Shown piece by piece: positions 26,083 through 34,931 of a DNA stretch of 42,603 nt; position 1 is the first letter of the stretch; every line of letters starts with the position of its first letter. This DNA is from Alphaproteobacteria bacterium (GTDB lineage Bacteria; Pseudomonadota; Alphaproteobacteria; Micropepsales; Micropepsaceae): NCBI GenBank assembly GCA_009693985.1, contig SHWE01000014.1:1-42603 (forward strand), in the 5' to 3' direction. Below the pieces are notes generated by a model, which was given only the letters and a program-made list of their open reading frames with translations, searched no databases and was not told the DNA's origin. Both the position numbers and the translations under genes were made by a program.

Positions 26083-27150
26083 CTACTTCTTCAAAATCAG
26101 CTTCTGCACCCGCCAGTTCGATGTTTCCGCGGCGTAGATTTCGTTTTCCGACGGGCAGGCGATGGCGTGCGCGCCCGAGAACGAGCCGAGATTGCGTCCC
26201 GACCTTCCGATCACGCCGAGCACCTTGCCGTCGAGCGACACCTTGAAGATGCGGCCCGGGAATGTGGACTCGCCGACGAACATCACCTGGTTCGCGCCCG
26301 GCGTGATGCAGAGCGAATTGGGCGCTCCGATCACCTGGGCCAGCCGCGCGCCCGTCGGCGTATTGCCGTTGACGGCACGCGCTCTCGCATCGGGCGGCAG
26401 ATCGATGGTGAACTGGCGCAGGAACTTGCCTTCGGTATCGAACACCTGGATGCGCCGGTTCGAGCGGTCGCCGACATAGACATTGTCGTTGCGGTCGATG
26501 GCGATGGCGTGGGGCAGATTGAACTGGCCCTGGCCATTGCCCCTGGTGCCCCACGACTTCACCCAATCGCCGTTCTTGTCGATCTTGGCGACGCGCGAAT
26601 TGATGTAGCCGTCGCTGATATAGGTGTTGCCCTGGCTATCCCAGGCGACGTCGGTGGGCTGGCGGAAGAGGCCGTCGATCGGCGCCAGCGGCGGCTCGAC
26701 ATGCTCCCACGGCTTCGCCTCGTCGTCGGCCGATTCCTTGCGGCGTCCGAACACCCAGACGACGCGCCCGGCGGGATTGAACTTCACGATCATGTCCGAG
26801 CCCTTGTCGATGGCCCAGATATTGTCTTCACGGTCGATGCGCACGGAATGAGCGAAGGCCCAGGCATAAAGCCCCTTGCCGATCTCGCGGACGAAAGTGC
26901 CGTTCTGGTCGAATTCGAGCAATTGGGCGGCGGTCGGCGCATAGGCCGGACCATTGGCGCTGTTCGAGCGCGTGAAGACGAAGACATGCCCCTTCGAATT
27001 CACCGCGACGCCCGGCACCTCGCCGAAATTCATCCCGTCGGGGAGCTTCGGATAATTGGCGACCGAGTTGAAGGCGATTTGCGGCACGCCTTGCTGCGCG
27101 AGCGCGGGTCCCACCAGCAAGGCAAGACACAGAGTCACGAATTTTTTCAC
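26083..27150 (-). CDS. Exported NHL / PAL-like six-bladed beta-propeller
   Basis: 355 residues: signal peptide ending GPALAQ, then six NHL-type blades. The alternate-blade histidines are His101 (FAHSVRID), His214 (LPHAIAID) and His328 (GAHAIAC), spaced 113 and 114, as expected of a central metal site in the lyase-like propellers. Shared family blocks include REIGKGLY, DNIWAIDKGSDMIVKF, PTDVAWDSQGNTYISDG, NRRIQVFD and the C-terminal WRVQK. It is closely related to the two genes at 35010 and 36110. Metal-dependent lyase or hydrolase activity on a peptide or similar exported substrate is inferred. The gene stands alone, with a glycosyltransferase remnant behind it. Confidence 0.85.
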   Translation of the reverse strand: MKKFVTLCLALLVGPALAQQGVPQIAFNSVANYPKLPDGMNFGEVPGVAVNSKGHVFVFTRSNSANGPAYAPTAAQLLEFDQNGTFVREIGKGLYAWAFAHSVRIDREDNIWAIDKGSDMIVKFNPAGRVVWVFGRRKESADDEAKPWEHVEPPLAPIDGLFRQPTDVAWDSQGNTYISDGYINSRVAKIDKNGDWVKSWGTRGNGQGQFNLPHAIAIDRNDNVYVGDRSNRRIQVFDTEGKFLRQFTIDLPPDARARAVNGNTPTGARLAQVIGAPNSLCITPGANQVMFVGESTFPGRIFKVSLDGKVLGVIGRSGRNLGSFSGAHAIACPSENEIYAAETSNWRVQKLILKK

Positions 27151-27281
27151 GGGGGCCCTCCCTTAGAGCATGTCGGGCTGTGTGCAGCCTCGAAGGACAA
27201 GTAGACCATAAAAGGTGCTTCGGCGTTACAAGGATTCTCGATAGGGTCGGCCCGCAACAGGGCTACAGGGACGGCCGCAAA

Positions 27282-27728
27282 TTGGCGAACAAGGCGATTG
27301 TCACGCTGGCGGTTGGGCACGCCTATAGCGAACGGTTCGAGCAATTCTGCCGCAAGAATTGGATGGAATACGCCGCCCGACACGGCTACGACATCGTCGT
27401 GTTCAAAGACCCGCTCGACAGAAGCGAGCGCGTGGCCAAGCGCAGTCCCGCCTGGCAGAAATGCTTGGTGCTGTCTCAGCCCTAAATGGCGGAGTATGAG
27501 CGTGTGGTGTGGGTCGATTCCGACATCGCCATCAATCCTGCCGCGCCGTCGATCGTGGAGGGCGTGCCGATCGAGCGCATCGGCGCCACCGACGAACACG
27601 CATTCCCCTCACCACAAGCGCGCCAAGCGATTCTTGAGGCGCTCATCGCCAGCTCGCCCGATAGCGGGGCGTTGAGCAAAGCGTTCTGGCAAAGCTGGCG
27701 CGATGCGGGCGCCTGGCACGCTGCCTAA
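27282..27728 (+). pseudogene. Glycosyltransferase remnant with in-frame stop and lost C-terminus
   Basis: One continuous frame reads IVTLAVGHAYSERFEQFC, YGYDIVVFKD-like HGYDIVVFKDP, AWQKCLVLSQP, then TAA at 27483-27485, then YERVVWVDSDIAINP and IERIGATDEHAFPS. The VDSDI motif is the nucleotide-sugar/metal site of GT-A enzymes of the GMA12/MNN10-like type. The stop splits the domain just before this motif, and the frame ends at AGAWHAA where the sequence joins an antiporter fragment (27717). Two separate lesions mean it is dead. The start taken is TTG at 27282; ATG at 27486 could give only a short C-terminal piece. Confidence 0.68.
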
Positions 27729-27803
27729 GCCGAAGCGCTTGGCGAGCGGCACCGCGACGATGGCCGCCGCGAGCAGGATGACGAACGTATAGAGAAAGGA
27801 CAT
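27717..27803 (-). pseudogene. First 29 codons of a Kef-type cation/proton antiporter
   Basis: The minus strand from ATG at 27803 encodes MSFLYTFVILLAAAIVAVP then LAKRFGLGSV, the opening helix of KefB/KefC-like (CPA2) antiporters. After Val29 the normal continuation (LGYLIAG) is absent and the frame runs into the complement of the glycosyltransferase remnant. The breakpoint is therefore near 27716/27717. Confidence 0.6.
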
Positions 27804-27931
27804 GGGAGCCTCAGATGGGCACGCGCCGCGAAAGCGATCTTAGCCGAATTGCGGGCCTGTAACGCCAAACTGATCTGTGCGACCGTCCGGCGGACTTCCT
27901 TGGCCAAGCCCCACGCCGTTAGAGTCGCGCT

Positions 27932-28981
27932 ATGCCCATCCTGTCGCGCCGTTTCGCCATCGCCGCCCTCATCGCCGCATCGTTTTGCGGCAGCGCCGCC
28001 GCGGCTCCGGCGCCAACCACCGAGACGCTGGGCCGCCTTACCGGCGCGGGCCGCACGCAGGCCCTGATCGACGGCGCCAAGCGCGAAGGCTCGATCACCA
28101 TCTATTCTTCGATCCCCTTGCCGAACCAGTCGGAGATCACCGGCGCCTTCGAAAAGAAATATGGCGTGAAGGTCAATCTGTGGCGTGGCGAGTCGACGCA
28201 AATCCTTCAGCGCGCGGTCAACGAAGCGCGCGGCCGCCGCCACGTCGCGGACGTCGTCGAGACCGCCGCCGCCGAGGTCGAGGCGTTGCAACGCGAGGGG
28301 CTGCTTCAACCGGTGACGCTGCCGGTGTTCGCCGATCTGATGCCGCAAGCGACGGTGCCGGGCCGCGCCTGGATCGCCTCGCGCCTGACGATCTTCGGGG
28401 CCGGCTACAACACCAATCTGATCAAGCCGGCCGACGCGCCCAAGACTTATCGCGATCTGCTCGATCCCAAATGGAAAGGCCGCATCGGCATCGAAGCCGA
28501 GAATGCCAATTGGCTGATGTCAATTTCCGGCATCGAAGGCGCGCCCAATGTGGAAGCGCTGTTCCGCGACATCGTCGCCAAGAACGGCATGTCGGTCAGG
28601 CGCGGCCACACGCTGATGGTGCAGCTCGTGGCGTCCGGCGAGGTGCCACTCGGCCTCAACGTCTACAATGATCACGTCGCAATTGCGAAAGATGCCGGCG
28701 CACCGGTCGAGATGATCTATCTGCAACCCATCATCGCCATGCCGTTGGGGCTCGCCGCGTTCAAGAACGCGCCGCACCCGCACGCCGCGATCCTGTTCCT
28801 CGATTTCCTGCTGACCGACGGGCAGGCTCTGGTGGCGAAGCACCACATGCTTCCAACCAATATCAAGATGAAGCCGCTGCCCGCCAACATGAACATACAC
28901 GTCATCGACATCCCCAAATACGTCAACGAGAATAAGAACTGGATCGAGCGCTACCGCGCCATCTTCGCCGGACGCCGCTGA
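27932..28981 (+). CDS. Periplasmic solute-binding protein (iron/thiamine ABC type)
   Basis: 349 residues: signal peptide ending SAAAAP, then the two-lobed fold of family 1 extracellular solute-binding proteins, with AKREGSITIYSSIPLPNQSEITGAFEKKYGVKV, QRAVNEARGRRHVADVVE, LLDPKWKGRIGIE and YLQPIIAMPLGLA. These resemble FbpA/IdiA-like proteins that bind Fe3+, thiamine or organic acids. No permease or ATPase gene is nearby, so it either feeds a transporter encoded elsewhere or acts alone. The stop overlaps the start of the VOC gene (TGATG), which couples the two and suggests a shared ligand. Confidence 0.85.
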   Translation: MPILSRRFAIAALIAASFCGSAAAAPAPTTETLGRLTGAGRTQALIDGAKREGSITIYSSIPLPNQSEITGAFEKKYGVKVNLWRGESTQILQRAVNEARGRRHVADVVETAAAEVEALQREGLLQPVTLPVFADLMPQATVPGRAWIASRLTIFGAGYNTNLIKPADAPKTYRDLLDPKWKGRIGIEAENANWLMSISGIEGAPNVEALFRDIVAKNGMSVRRGHTLMVQLVASGEVPLGLNVYNDHVAIAKDAGAPVEMIYLQPIIAMPLGLAAFKNAPHPHAAILFLDFLLTDGQALVAKHHMLPTNIKMKPLPANMNIHVIDIPKYVNENKNWIERYRAIFAGRR

Positions 28982-29385
28982 TGATTCCGTTCAAGCTCGA
29001 ACATATCGATCATGTCGTGTTGCGCGTCGCCGATGTCGCGAAGAGTCTTAGCTTCTATGTCGATACGCTCGGCTGCAGCGTGGACAAGGTGCAGCCCGAC
29101 ATCGAGCTGACCCAATTGCGGGCCGGCACATCGCAGATCGATCTGGTGCCCATCAACGCGAAACGCGGCGACGGCCTACCGATTGGGCCCGGGCGCAATG
29201 TCGATCATTTCGCGCTCGAGATCGCGCCGTTCGACGAAGCCGCCATCCGCGCCTATCTCGCAACGCAAGGGATAGACGCGGGCGAAAGCAAGCGCCGCTA
29301 CGGGGCGAAGGGCTATGGCCCCTCGCTCTACATCACCGATCCCGACGGCAACGTCGTCGAGCTCAAAGGCCCGCCGGAAGCCTAG
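28981..29385 (+). CDS. VOC-family (glyoxalase/dioxygenase superfamily) protein
   Basis: 134 residues forming one two-module vicinal-oxygen-chelate domain. IDHVVLRVADVAKSLSFYVDTLGC is module 1 and VDHFALEIAPFDEAAIRAYL with ITDPDGNVVELKG is module 2. The metal ligands His11, His76 and Glu127 (2-His-1-carboxylate) are all present. Such proteins are glyoxalases, extradiol dioxygenases, epimerases or resistance proteins. The ATG overlaps the solute-binding gene stop by one base. Its stop overlaps the convergent MBL gene by 4 bases. Cytosolic. Confidence 0.87.
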   Translation: MIPFKLEHIDHVVLRVADVAKSLSFYVDTLGCSVDKVQPDIELTQLRAGTSQIDLVPINAKRGDGLPIGPGRNVDHFALEIAPFDEAAIRAYLATQGIDAGESKRRYGAKGYGPSLYITDPDGNVVELKGPPEA

Positions 29386-30941
29386 CGCCCTTCGTTCAGC
29401 GCCGCATCCAACCCTTCGCCCGAAGCAACGAATTCGCGCTGCCCGACCACGCGCAGAAAATCGGCCATCGGGATTTCGCCGCTGTGGATCGACACCATCC
29501 GCGTCGGCTTAATGCTCACCCGCTGGATGTTGGAGAGCAGAGTCATATTGCGCGGCGTTGCGGCGGGCGTCGTCCCGGCCGGCACCGACTCGAATAGATC
29601 GGCCTGGATCAAAATGCCTTCGGCGGGCAGGAACGCCATCAGCATGTCGCTGGCGTGATCCAGGTTCTGCACATGATAGAGCCGAAGCTCGCGCCTGCCG
29701 TCGGTGATCGTGCGGCGATCCTGCACGCGGACATAATGCACCTGGCGCGGATTGCGGGCGAGCGCGTCGGGTTCGACAGAGTGGGAATTCAGGCTCAGCG
29801 CGAGGGCTTCGTAATAATCGAAATTCGCTTCCTGCGTGATGATGAGCACGTCTTCCGCCCCGTAGCCGCGCAAGCCGCCCGCATGATCGAAATGGTGATG
29901 GCTATTGACGACATAGCGTAAGGGCTTGCCCGGCACGAGGCGGCGCACTTCGCGTATCACCGCCATGGAACGCCGCTCGTTCAGCGGCGCTTCGATGACG
30001 GTGGTGTATTCGGCGAATTCGATGGCGATGCTGTTATAGCCACCACCGCCGATCATCCACACGCCCGGCGCCAATTCGCGCGTCGCCACCTGGCCGGAAT
30101 TGTCGGTCGCCGCACGTACCGACGCCGGTATTTCCAACGCCGCGCCGGGGACGTTGAATTCCAGCGTCGTAGCGCTGAAATCATAGGACGGATGCGGCGG
30201 GATGCCGACGCTCTGATGCACTTCGGGGCCGAAGGCGAAGCCGGCCGCCGCCGGCTTCCATTGCGCGTAGCGCGTCTCGACGAACTGGTCGCCGACCACC
30301 GGGCTCGGGAACCAAGTCTGGATCTTGGTGACGTGGTTTGCTTCGTCGATCCATCCGGTCAGCGGATATTTGTCCATGTATTTGAAGCTGATCGTGCGGA
30401 TGCGCTTGATGCTGCGGAAGCTCTCGGCGTGGTCTTCCATTTTCAGGTCGCGCGCCTGCAAGGCGGCGCGGATGAAGCCATGCGGCGTCATCACGATTTC
30501 GAGACGGCGGGCCGTCACGTCTTCGGGCCGCGCCGTCACGGAGCCGTCCGCATTCTGGTTCCAGGCATACCCGTCGCGGTAGAGCGCGATCGAGCGCCGT
30601 TCGCCGACGATCGGGCGCTGGCCGCCGCCCTTCTCGGCCGGATTGTCGCCCTGCGTACGCACCTGCTCCTCGCGCATCGAATTGGTCTCGAAATCGATGG
30701 TGCGGGTGAAGCTTTTGAGATGGAACCGCGGCCAGCCATCCTGGATTGCCGGCGTTTCGCTCTGCCCGATCACGGCGATGTAACCATCGACGCCGCCATA
30801 GCGGATGGATTTGGCCGCGGTCGCGCCGATCGCGGCATCGGCCGCCCGCACCACCGCCATCGGATTTGGCGCGTTCTGCGCCTGCCCGGGCCCGCCGAGG
30901 AGCACGGCCCCTAGAAGTGTGACGGCGATCTTCTTCAGCAT
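29382..30941 (-). CDS. Exported MBL-fold metallo-hydrolase, paralogue of 24398-25861
   Basis: 519 residues. A signal peptide (MLKKIAVTLLGAVLLGG, cleaved near GQAQN) is followed by the same N-terminal region as its paralogue (DGWPRFHLKS, EIVMTPHGFIRAAL, ISFKYMDKYPL) and a metallo-beta-lactamase domain with His348, His350, Asp352 and His353 in NSHHHFDHAGG, His429 (LDHASDM), Asp448 (QADLFE) and His486 (SIHSGE). All di-metal ligands are present. The lipobox of the paralogue is lacking, so this one is probably free in the periplasm. ATG at 30941 has GGGAGGG 4 bases upstream; the frame stays open upstream without a better start. Divergent from the acylase gene. Confidence 0.87.
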   Translation of the reverse strand: MLKKIAVTLLGAVLLGGPGQAQNAPNPMAVVRAADAAIGATAAKSIRYGGVDGYIAVIGQSETPAIQDGWPRFHLKSFTRTIDFETNSMREEQVRTQGDNPAEKGGGQRPIVGERRSIALYRDGYAWNQNADGSVTARPEDVTARRLEIVMTPHGFIRAALQARDLKMEDHAESFRSIKRIRTISFKYMDKYPLTGWIDEANHVTKIQTWFPSPVVGDQFVETRYAQWKPAAAGFAFGPEVHQSVGIPPHPSYDFSATTLEFNVPGAALEIPASVRAATDNSGQVATRELAPGVWMIGGGGYNSIAIEFAEYTTVIEAPLNERRSMAVIREVRRLVPGKPLRYVVNSHHHFDHAGGLRGYGAEDVLIITQEANFDYYEALALSLNSHSVEPDALARNPRQVHYVRVQDRRTITDGRRELRLYHVQNLDHASDMLMAFLPAEGILIQADLFESVPAGTTPAATPRNMTLLSNIQRVSIKPTRMVSIHSGEIPMADFLRVVGQREFVASGEGLDAALNEGR

Positions 30942-30981
30942 GATTCCCTCCCCATTGGCCCTTGGTCTTACGGGAAAACTA

Positions 30982-31023
30982 GCATTTCGCCCTTGCCGGA
31001 AAAACGCAAATGCTGCGAAATGC
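30982..31023. promoter_or_regulatory. Inverted repeat between divergent hydrolase and acylase genes
   Basis: GCATTTCGC (30982-30990) and GCGAAATGC (31015-31023) are perfect inverse copies 24 bases apart; a second AGCATTT/AAATGCT pair overlaps them. Position between two divergent genes suggests an operator that could control both. Confidence 0.4.
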
Positions 31024-31027
31024 GCCC

Positions 31028-33295
31028 ATGCTCTCAATATTGCGCCGTCCGCTTGCTATTATCGCGGCTCTCGTGCTCACGGGTTGCGCCGCATTTAGCG
31101 GACTGCCCCCGGGTCTCTCGACCGAAGACCGGCTCAAAGCGATGCCCACCGCGGGCCTTCCGCTACAGCGGCCGGTCAACATCTATTGGAGCAAGGAGCA
31201 GATCCCCTTCATCGAGGCGCAGACCGACACCGACGCCGCATTCGCGCTCGGCCTCGTGCATGCGCATTTGCGCCTCGGCCAGATTGAAGTCTTGCGGCGC
31301 GTCAGCCAAGGGCGTCTTGAGGAAATCGGCGGGCCGTTCGGGCGCGTACGCGCGATGGGGCGCGCCCTTCGTATCCTTGAACTGGGCCGGAGTTCGGACG
31401 CGGTCTATGCCGCGATGGCGCCGCCGCAAAAAGCGTTCCTGGATTCCTTCGTCGCCGGGCTGAACCATTATCAAAGCCACATGGCTGTCGCGCCCTATGA
31501 ATATGGCCTCCTCGGCATCGCGCCCGAACCCTTTAAGCCGCAGGAGATCCTCACGCTCGGCCGGCTCGCCTCGGTCGACGTGTCCTGGTTCACCTGGTTC
31601 AGCCTGCTGCCTCTGCGCGGACGACCCGATTGGCCGCAGCTTTGGAACGCGGCGCTCAAACGCGGCACCGGCGCCGAACCGCTGGTGAGCGAGGGCCAGA
31701 AAACTGCCGCGCTGCAAGGCCTGAACGATCTTCTTGCCAACACCGCGCGGATCGGCTCGAACAGTTTCGCGGTCGGCGGCGGCAAGACGCAAAGCCGCGC
31801 CGCGATCATCGCCAGCGATCCGCATCTCGGCACCAATCTGCCCAATATGTGGCTGCTCGCCGGATTCAAATCGCCCTCCTATCACACCGTCGGATTCATG
31901 ATCCCCGGTCTGCCTTTTGTCGCCGAAGGGCGCAATGAGCGCATCGCCTGGGGCGGCACGAATTTGCGTTCGGCGGCGAGCGACCTGATCGACGTGTCGC
32001 GTTTGCCCGCCGATCAGATCAAGACGCGCCAGGTGAATGTGAAAGTGCGCTGGTGGTCGGACGAGACCGAAACGATCCGCGAAACGCCCTACGGCCCGAT
32101 CATCTCGGACGCCGAATTGATTCCGAAGCTCCCCGGCGAGAGCTTCGCGATCAAATGGATCGGCCATCGTCCGTCCGACGAATTCTCCGCCATGCTCGGC
32201 GTCGCGCGGGCGGGAAATTGGGGCGAATTCCGCTCGGCGCTCGAGAATTTCTCCATCTCGGCGCAGAACTTCGTCTATGCCGATGTCGCGGGCAATATCG
32301 GCCAGATGGTGACGACCCATGTGCCGCGGCGCTCGGAGACACCGCCGGCCGATCTGGTGCGCCCGCTCAGCGATGCGGCGGCGTGGGACACGATCCTCAA
32401 TTCGGGATCGCTGCCCCAAAGCTATAATCCGCCGGAAGGTTTCGTGGCTTCCGCGAACGATACGCCGCCCAAGACGCCCTTCCCCATCGGCTATTTCTTC
32501 GGCGGCAATGACCGCGTGATGCGGATGCGCGAGGTGCTTGGCGCCAAGACCAATGTCACCGTCGACGATTTGAAAGAATTGCAGCGCGACACCTATATGG
32601 CCTCCGCGGTACGGCTCAGGGACGCGCTGGTCAAACGGGCGCGGGGCATTGCCAATCTGCCGCCGGAGGCGAGAAACACGCTTGAGCTGATCGCCGCGTG
32701 GAACGGCCGTTACGATGCCGATTCAAAAGGCGCCGTCGCTTTCGAAGGAACGGTCGCGGCCCTGATCCCGCTGCTTGCGACGCCCCTTGAGCGGGACATC
32801 ATCGAGATCGGCGGCTCCGAATATGCGATCTACGCCGACAAGGTTGCGGCTTCTCCGCCGGGTGTGTTGGAATTGCAGATCGCCGCCTCTCTGACGGAAG
32901 CGCAGAAATCCGTCGCCGCCTATCCCGTCTGGGGCGACATGCATGCGCTCAGGCTGCGGCACACATTCGGCGTGCTGCCGCTGATCGGCGGGCGCTACGT
33001 CTATCGCGACATTCCCTGGCCGGGTTCCAACGAGACGATCTGGCGCGCCGGGCATGGTCTGTCGGGCGCCAAGATGAATACCGGCTTCGGCTCGCAGGCG
33101 CGCCACATCTCCGACATGGCCTATCTCGACAGCAATTGGTTCGCTCTGCTGGGCGGCAATGATGGCTGGTTCAACTCGGCGAATTTCTTCGATCAGGTGG
33201 AGAATTTCCGCTCCAGCACGCTGATCGAAGTGCCGCTTCGGCTGGAAAGCGTGCGGGCGAAATTTCCCTACCGGACCACGCTCAACCCGCAATAA
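31028..33295 (+). CDS. Penicillin-acylase-family lipoprotein (Ntn amidohydrolase)
   Basis: 755 residues from ATG at 31028. A lipoprotein signal with lipobox LTGC (Cys20) anchors it to the envelope. The alpha region has RPVNIYWSKEQIPFIEA and AAFALGLVHAHLRLGQIE; the nucleophile serine of the self-processed beta chain is Ser244 in ARIGSNSFAVGG, followed by the usual IIASDPHLG, GFMIPGLPFVAEGRNERIAWG and a C-terminal GGNDGWF. This family cleaves amides such as penicillins, acyl-homoserine lactones and aculeacin. ATG at 31010 is the alternative, but the inverted repeat would then lie in the gene. Divergent from an MBL-fold hydrolase. Confidence 0.9.
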   Translation: MLSILRRPLAIIAALVLTGCAAFSGLPPGLSTEDRLKAMPTAGLPLQRPVNIYWSKEQIPFIEAQTDTDAAFALGLVHAHLRLGQIEVLRRVSQGRLEEIGGPFGRVRAMGRALRILELGRSSDAVYAAMAPPQKAFLDSFVAGLNHYQSHMAVAPYEYGLLGIAPEPFKPQEILTLGRLASVDVSWFTWFSLLPLRGRPDWPQLWNAALKRGTGAEPLVSEGQKTAALQGLNDLLANTARIGSNSFAVGGGKTQSRAAIIASDPHLGTNLPNMWLLAGFKSPSYHTVGFMIPGLPFVAEGRNERIAWGGTNLRSAASDLIDVSRLPADQIKTRQVNVKVRWWSDETETIRETPYGPIISDAELIPKLPGESFAIKWIGHRPSDEFSAMLGVARAGNWGEFRSALENFSISAQNFVYADVAGNIGQMVTTHVPRRSETPPADLVRPLSDAAAWDTILNSGSLPQSYNPPEGFVASANDTPPKTPFPIGYFFGGNDRVMRMREVLGAKTNVTVDDLKELQRDTYMASAVRLRDALVKRARGIANLPPEARNTLELIAAWNGRYDADSKGAVAFEGTVAALIPLLATPLERDIIEIGGSEYAIYADKVAASPPGVLELQIAASLTEAQKSVAAYPVWGDMHALRLRHTFGVLPLIGGRYVYRDIPWPGSNETIWRAGHGLSGAKMNTGFGSQARHISDMAYLDSNWFALLGGNDGWFNSANFFDQVENFRSSTLIEVPLRLESVRAKFPYRTTLNPQ

Positions 33296-33606
33296 GGCTG
33301 CAACCGGTATCCGTTCTTAACGACTAATCAAGGTATTGGCGCTAAGACAATCTAGGATTGTAGTTAATAATTATTGCAACCTTAGACGTGATGGCGGCCC
33401 GGAATGATCGTCGAGCAAACCCTCCCCGCGACTATCCTGCCGCGCCTTCTCACACCTGCGCCTTCTCCCAATGGGGTGTTCTACCGGAAGGCGCCACCGC
33501 CCCGCGCGCCCGCATCGAGGTTCGAACCGCTTGGTCCGCCCCCGGTCAAGCCGAGAACTGTGATGCGGGTGCGCGCGGCGCATTCTTTTCCCGTGTGAGG
33601 CGCGAC
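33296..33606. other. Gene-free stretch before the EAL regulator
   Basis: About 310 bases. The first 90 are AT-rich (TTAACGACTAATCAA, TAGTTAATAATTATT) and are the likely promoter region of the EAL gene. Short open frames occur in the rest but have no start signal or recognisable domain. No hairpin terminator after the acylase was found. Confidence 0.5.
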
Positions 33607-34878
33607 ATGACGCGAAATCTCATCGTAGAAAATCTTCCGCGCCCGCTGCATCTGGTGATCGTCGATGACGAGCGCGGCATCACCGCGTTCATCGGCTTCG
33701 TCGCGCGCGAGCGCGGCTGGACGGTGGAGGCGGCGGTCGACGAAGCCGAATTCCGTCTCGCCTATGCGGGCCAGAAGCCCGATGCGATCGCGCTCGATCT
33801 CCAGCTCGGCCGCAGCGACGGCATCGAGCAGCTTCGCTTTCTCGCGCAGGATCGCTTTGGCGGCAGCCTGCTGCTGCTCTCCGGCATGGACGAACGCGTG
33901 CTGTCGGCCGCGCGCGAGCGCGCCAATTCGCTCGGCCTATCGGTCGCCGTGTCGGAGACGAAGCCGATCAGGGTCAAACGGCTGCATGATATCCTCGAAA
34001 AGATCGAGCGCGACTTTGCCCCGGCGAGCGCCAAGAAAAGCGCGGCCACGCGCGAAAGCGGCCAGCCGGCTTCGGTCATCCACCCCGCAGATGTGCGCGC
34101 CGCGCTCGAATCCGGCCAAACCGAGCTTCATTTGCAGCCGATCCTCAACGCGCGCGACCGCAGCGTGACGCGGTTAGAAGCGCTGGTGCGCTGGCGTCAT
34201 CCGATCTTCGGGATGATCCCGCCCGACCGCTTCATCCCCATCGCCGAACAGGACGAAGCGACCATCGACGCCCTCACCTTCTGGGTCGTCGAGACCGCGC
34301 TCGCCCATTACATGAAGCTGTCGCGCCAAGGTTTCGCCATCCCTATCTCGGTCAATCTCTCCCGCGTCAATCTGCACGCGCTCGATTTTCCCGATGTCGT
34401 CGCCGCCGCGCTGGAAAAAAGAGGCATCCCGCCTTCCGCCCTTTCCTTCGAATTGACGGAGAGCGCCGCGCTGGGCGATCCCGGCGCCGTCATCGACATC
34501 CTCACAAGGCTGCGCCTCAAGGGTTTCGCGCTGATGATCGATGATTTCGGGACCGGCTATTCCTCGTTGCACAATTTGCGGCATTTGCCCTTCTCGGAGA
34601 TCAAGCTCGACAAATCCTTCATTTGCGACGTGCTGCAATCGCGCGACTCGCTCACCATCGTCAAATCCGTGGTGGACATGGCGCGCACCCTCAACCTCGA
34701 AACGGTGGCCGAAGGCGTCGAAAGCGCAAGCGAAGCGCAATTCCTCACCGCGCTCGGCGTCACCGCGCTGCAAGGCTATCATTTCAGCCGTCCGCTGCCG
34801 CTCGATGCGCTCCTGAACTGGCTTCACGCGCGCACGCCCGCGAAGGCGGAGGCGCATGGCCCAGATGTTTCCGGCTGA
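33607..34878 (+). CDS. Response regulator with EAL c-di-GMP phosphodiesterase domain
   Basis: 423 residues. The receiver domain (about 13-135) has the acidic pair Asp20-Asp21, phospho-acceptor Asp64 in AIALDLQLG, Ser92 (LLLLSGMDE) and Lys119 (ETKPIR). The EAL domain (about 160-405) keeps every catalytic residue: LEALVRWRHP, Asn250 (SVNLSR), Glu282 (FELTES), Asp312-Asp313 (MIDDFGTGYSS), Lys333 (IKLDKSF), Glu369 (AEGVES) and Gln389 (ALQGYHFSRP). It should degrade cyclic di-GMP to pGpG when phosphorylated; there is no GGDEF domain. The frame opens at 33388, but ATG 33607 has a GAGG site and begins at the domain. No partner kinase is adjacent. Confidence 0.9.
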   Translation: MTRNLIVENLPRPLHLVIVDDERGITAFIGFVARERGWTVEAAVDEAEFRLAYAGQKPDAIALDLQLGRSDGIEQLRFLAQDRFGGSLLLLSGMDERVLSAARERANSLGLSVAVSETKPIRVKRLHDILEKIERDFAPASAKKSAATRESGQPASVIHPADVRAALESGQTELHLQPILNARDRSVTRLEALVRWRHPIFGMIPPDRFIPIAEQDEATIDALTFWVVETALAHYMKLSRQGFAIPISVNLSRVNLHALDFPDVVAAALEKRGIPPSALSFELTESAALGDPGAVIDILTRLRLKGFALMIDDFGTGYSSLHNLRHLPFSEIKLDKSFICDVLQSRDSLTIVKSVVDMARTLNLETVAEGVESASEAQFLTALGVTALQGYHFSRPLPLDALLNWLHARTPAKAEAHGPDVSG

Positions 34879-34931
34879 TTACGCCGCGTTTGCTGTGCCA
34901 GCATGGGTTGAACAGCTCTGCCTCTTGGCCT

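Noticed and set aside
26167-27204. 345-codon plus-strand frame opposite the propeller gene at 26083
   Set aside because: Reads the complement of a gene with six clear blades and a signal peptide; no start signal and no known domain.
33388-33606. N-terminal extension of the EAL regulator by 73 residues
   Set aside because: The extension has biased, unfolded-looking composition and no ribosome site; ATG 33607 has GAGG and lies right at the receiver domain.
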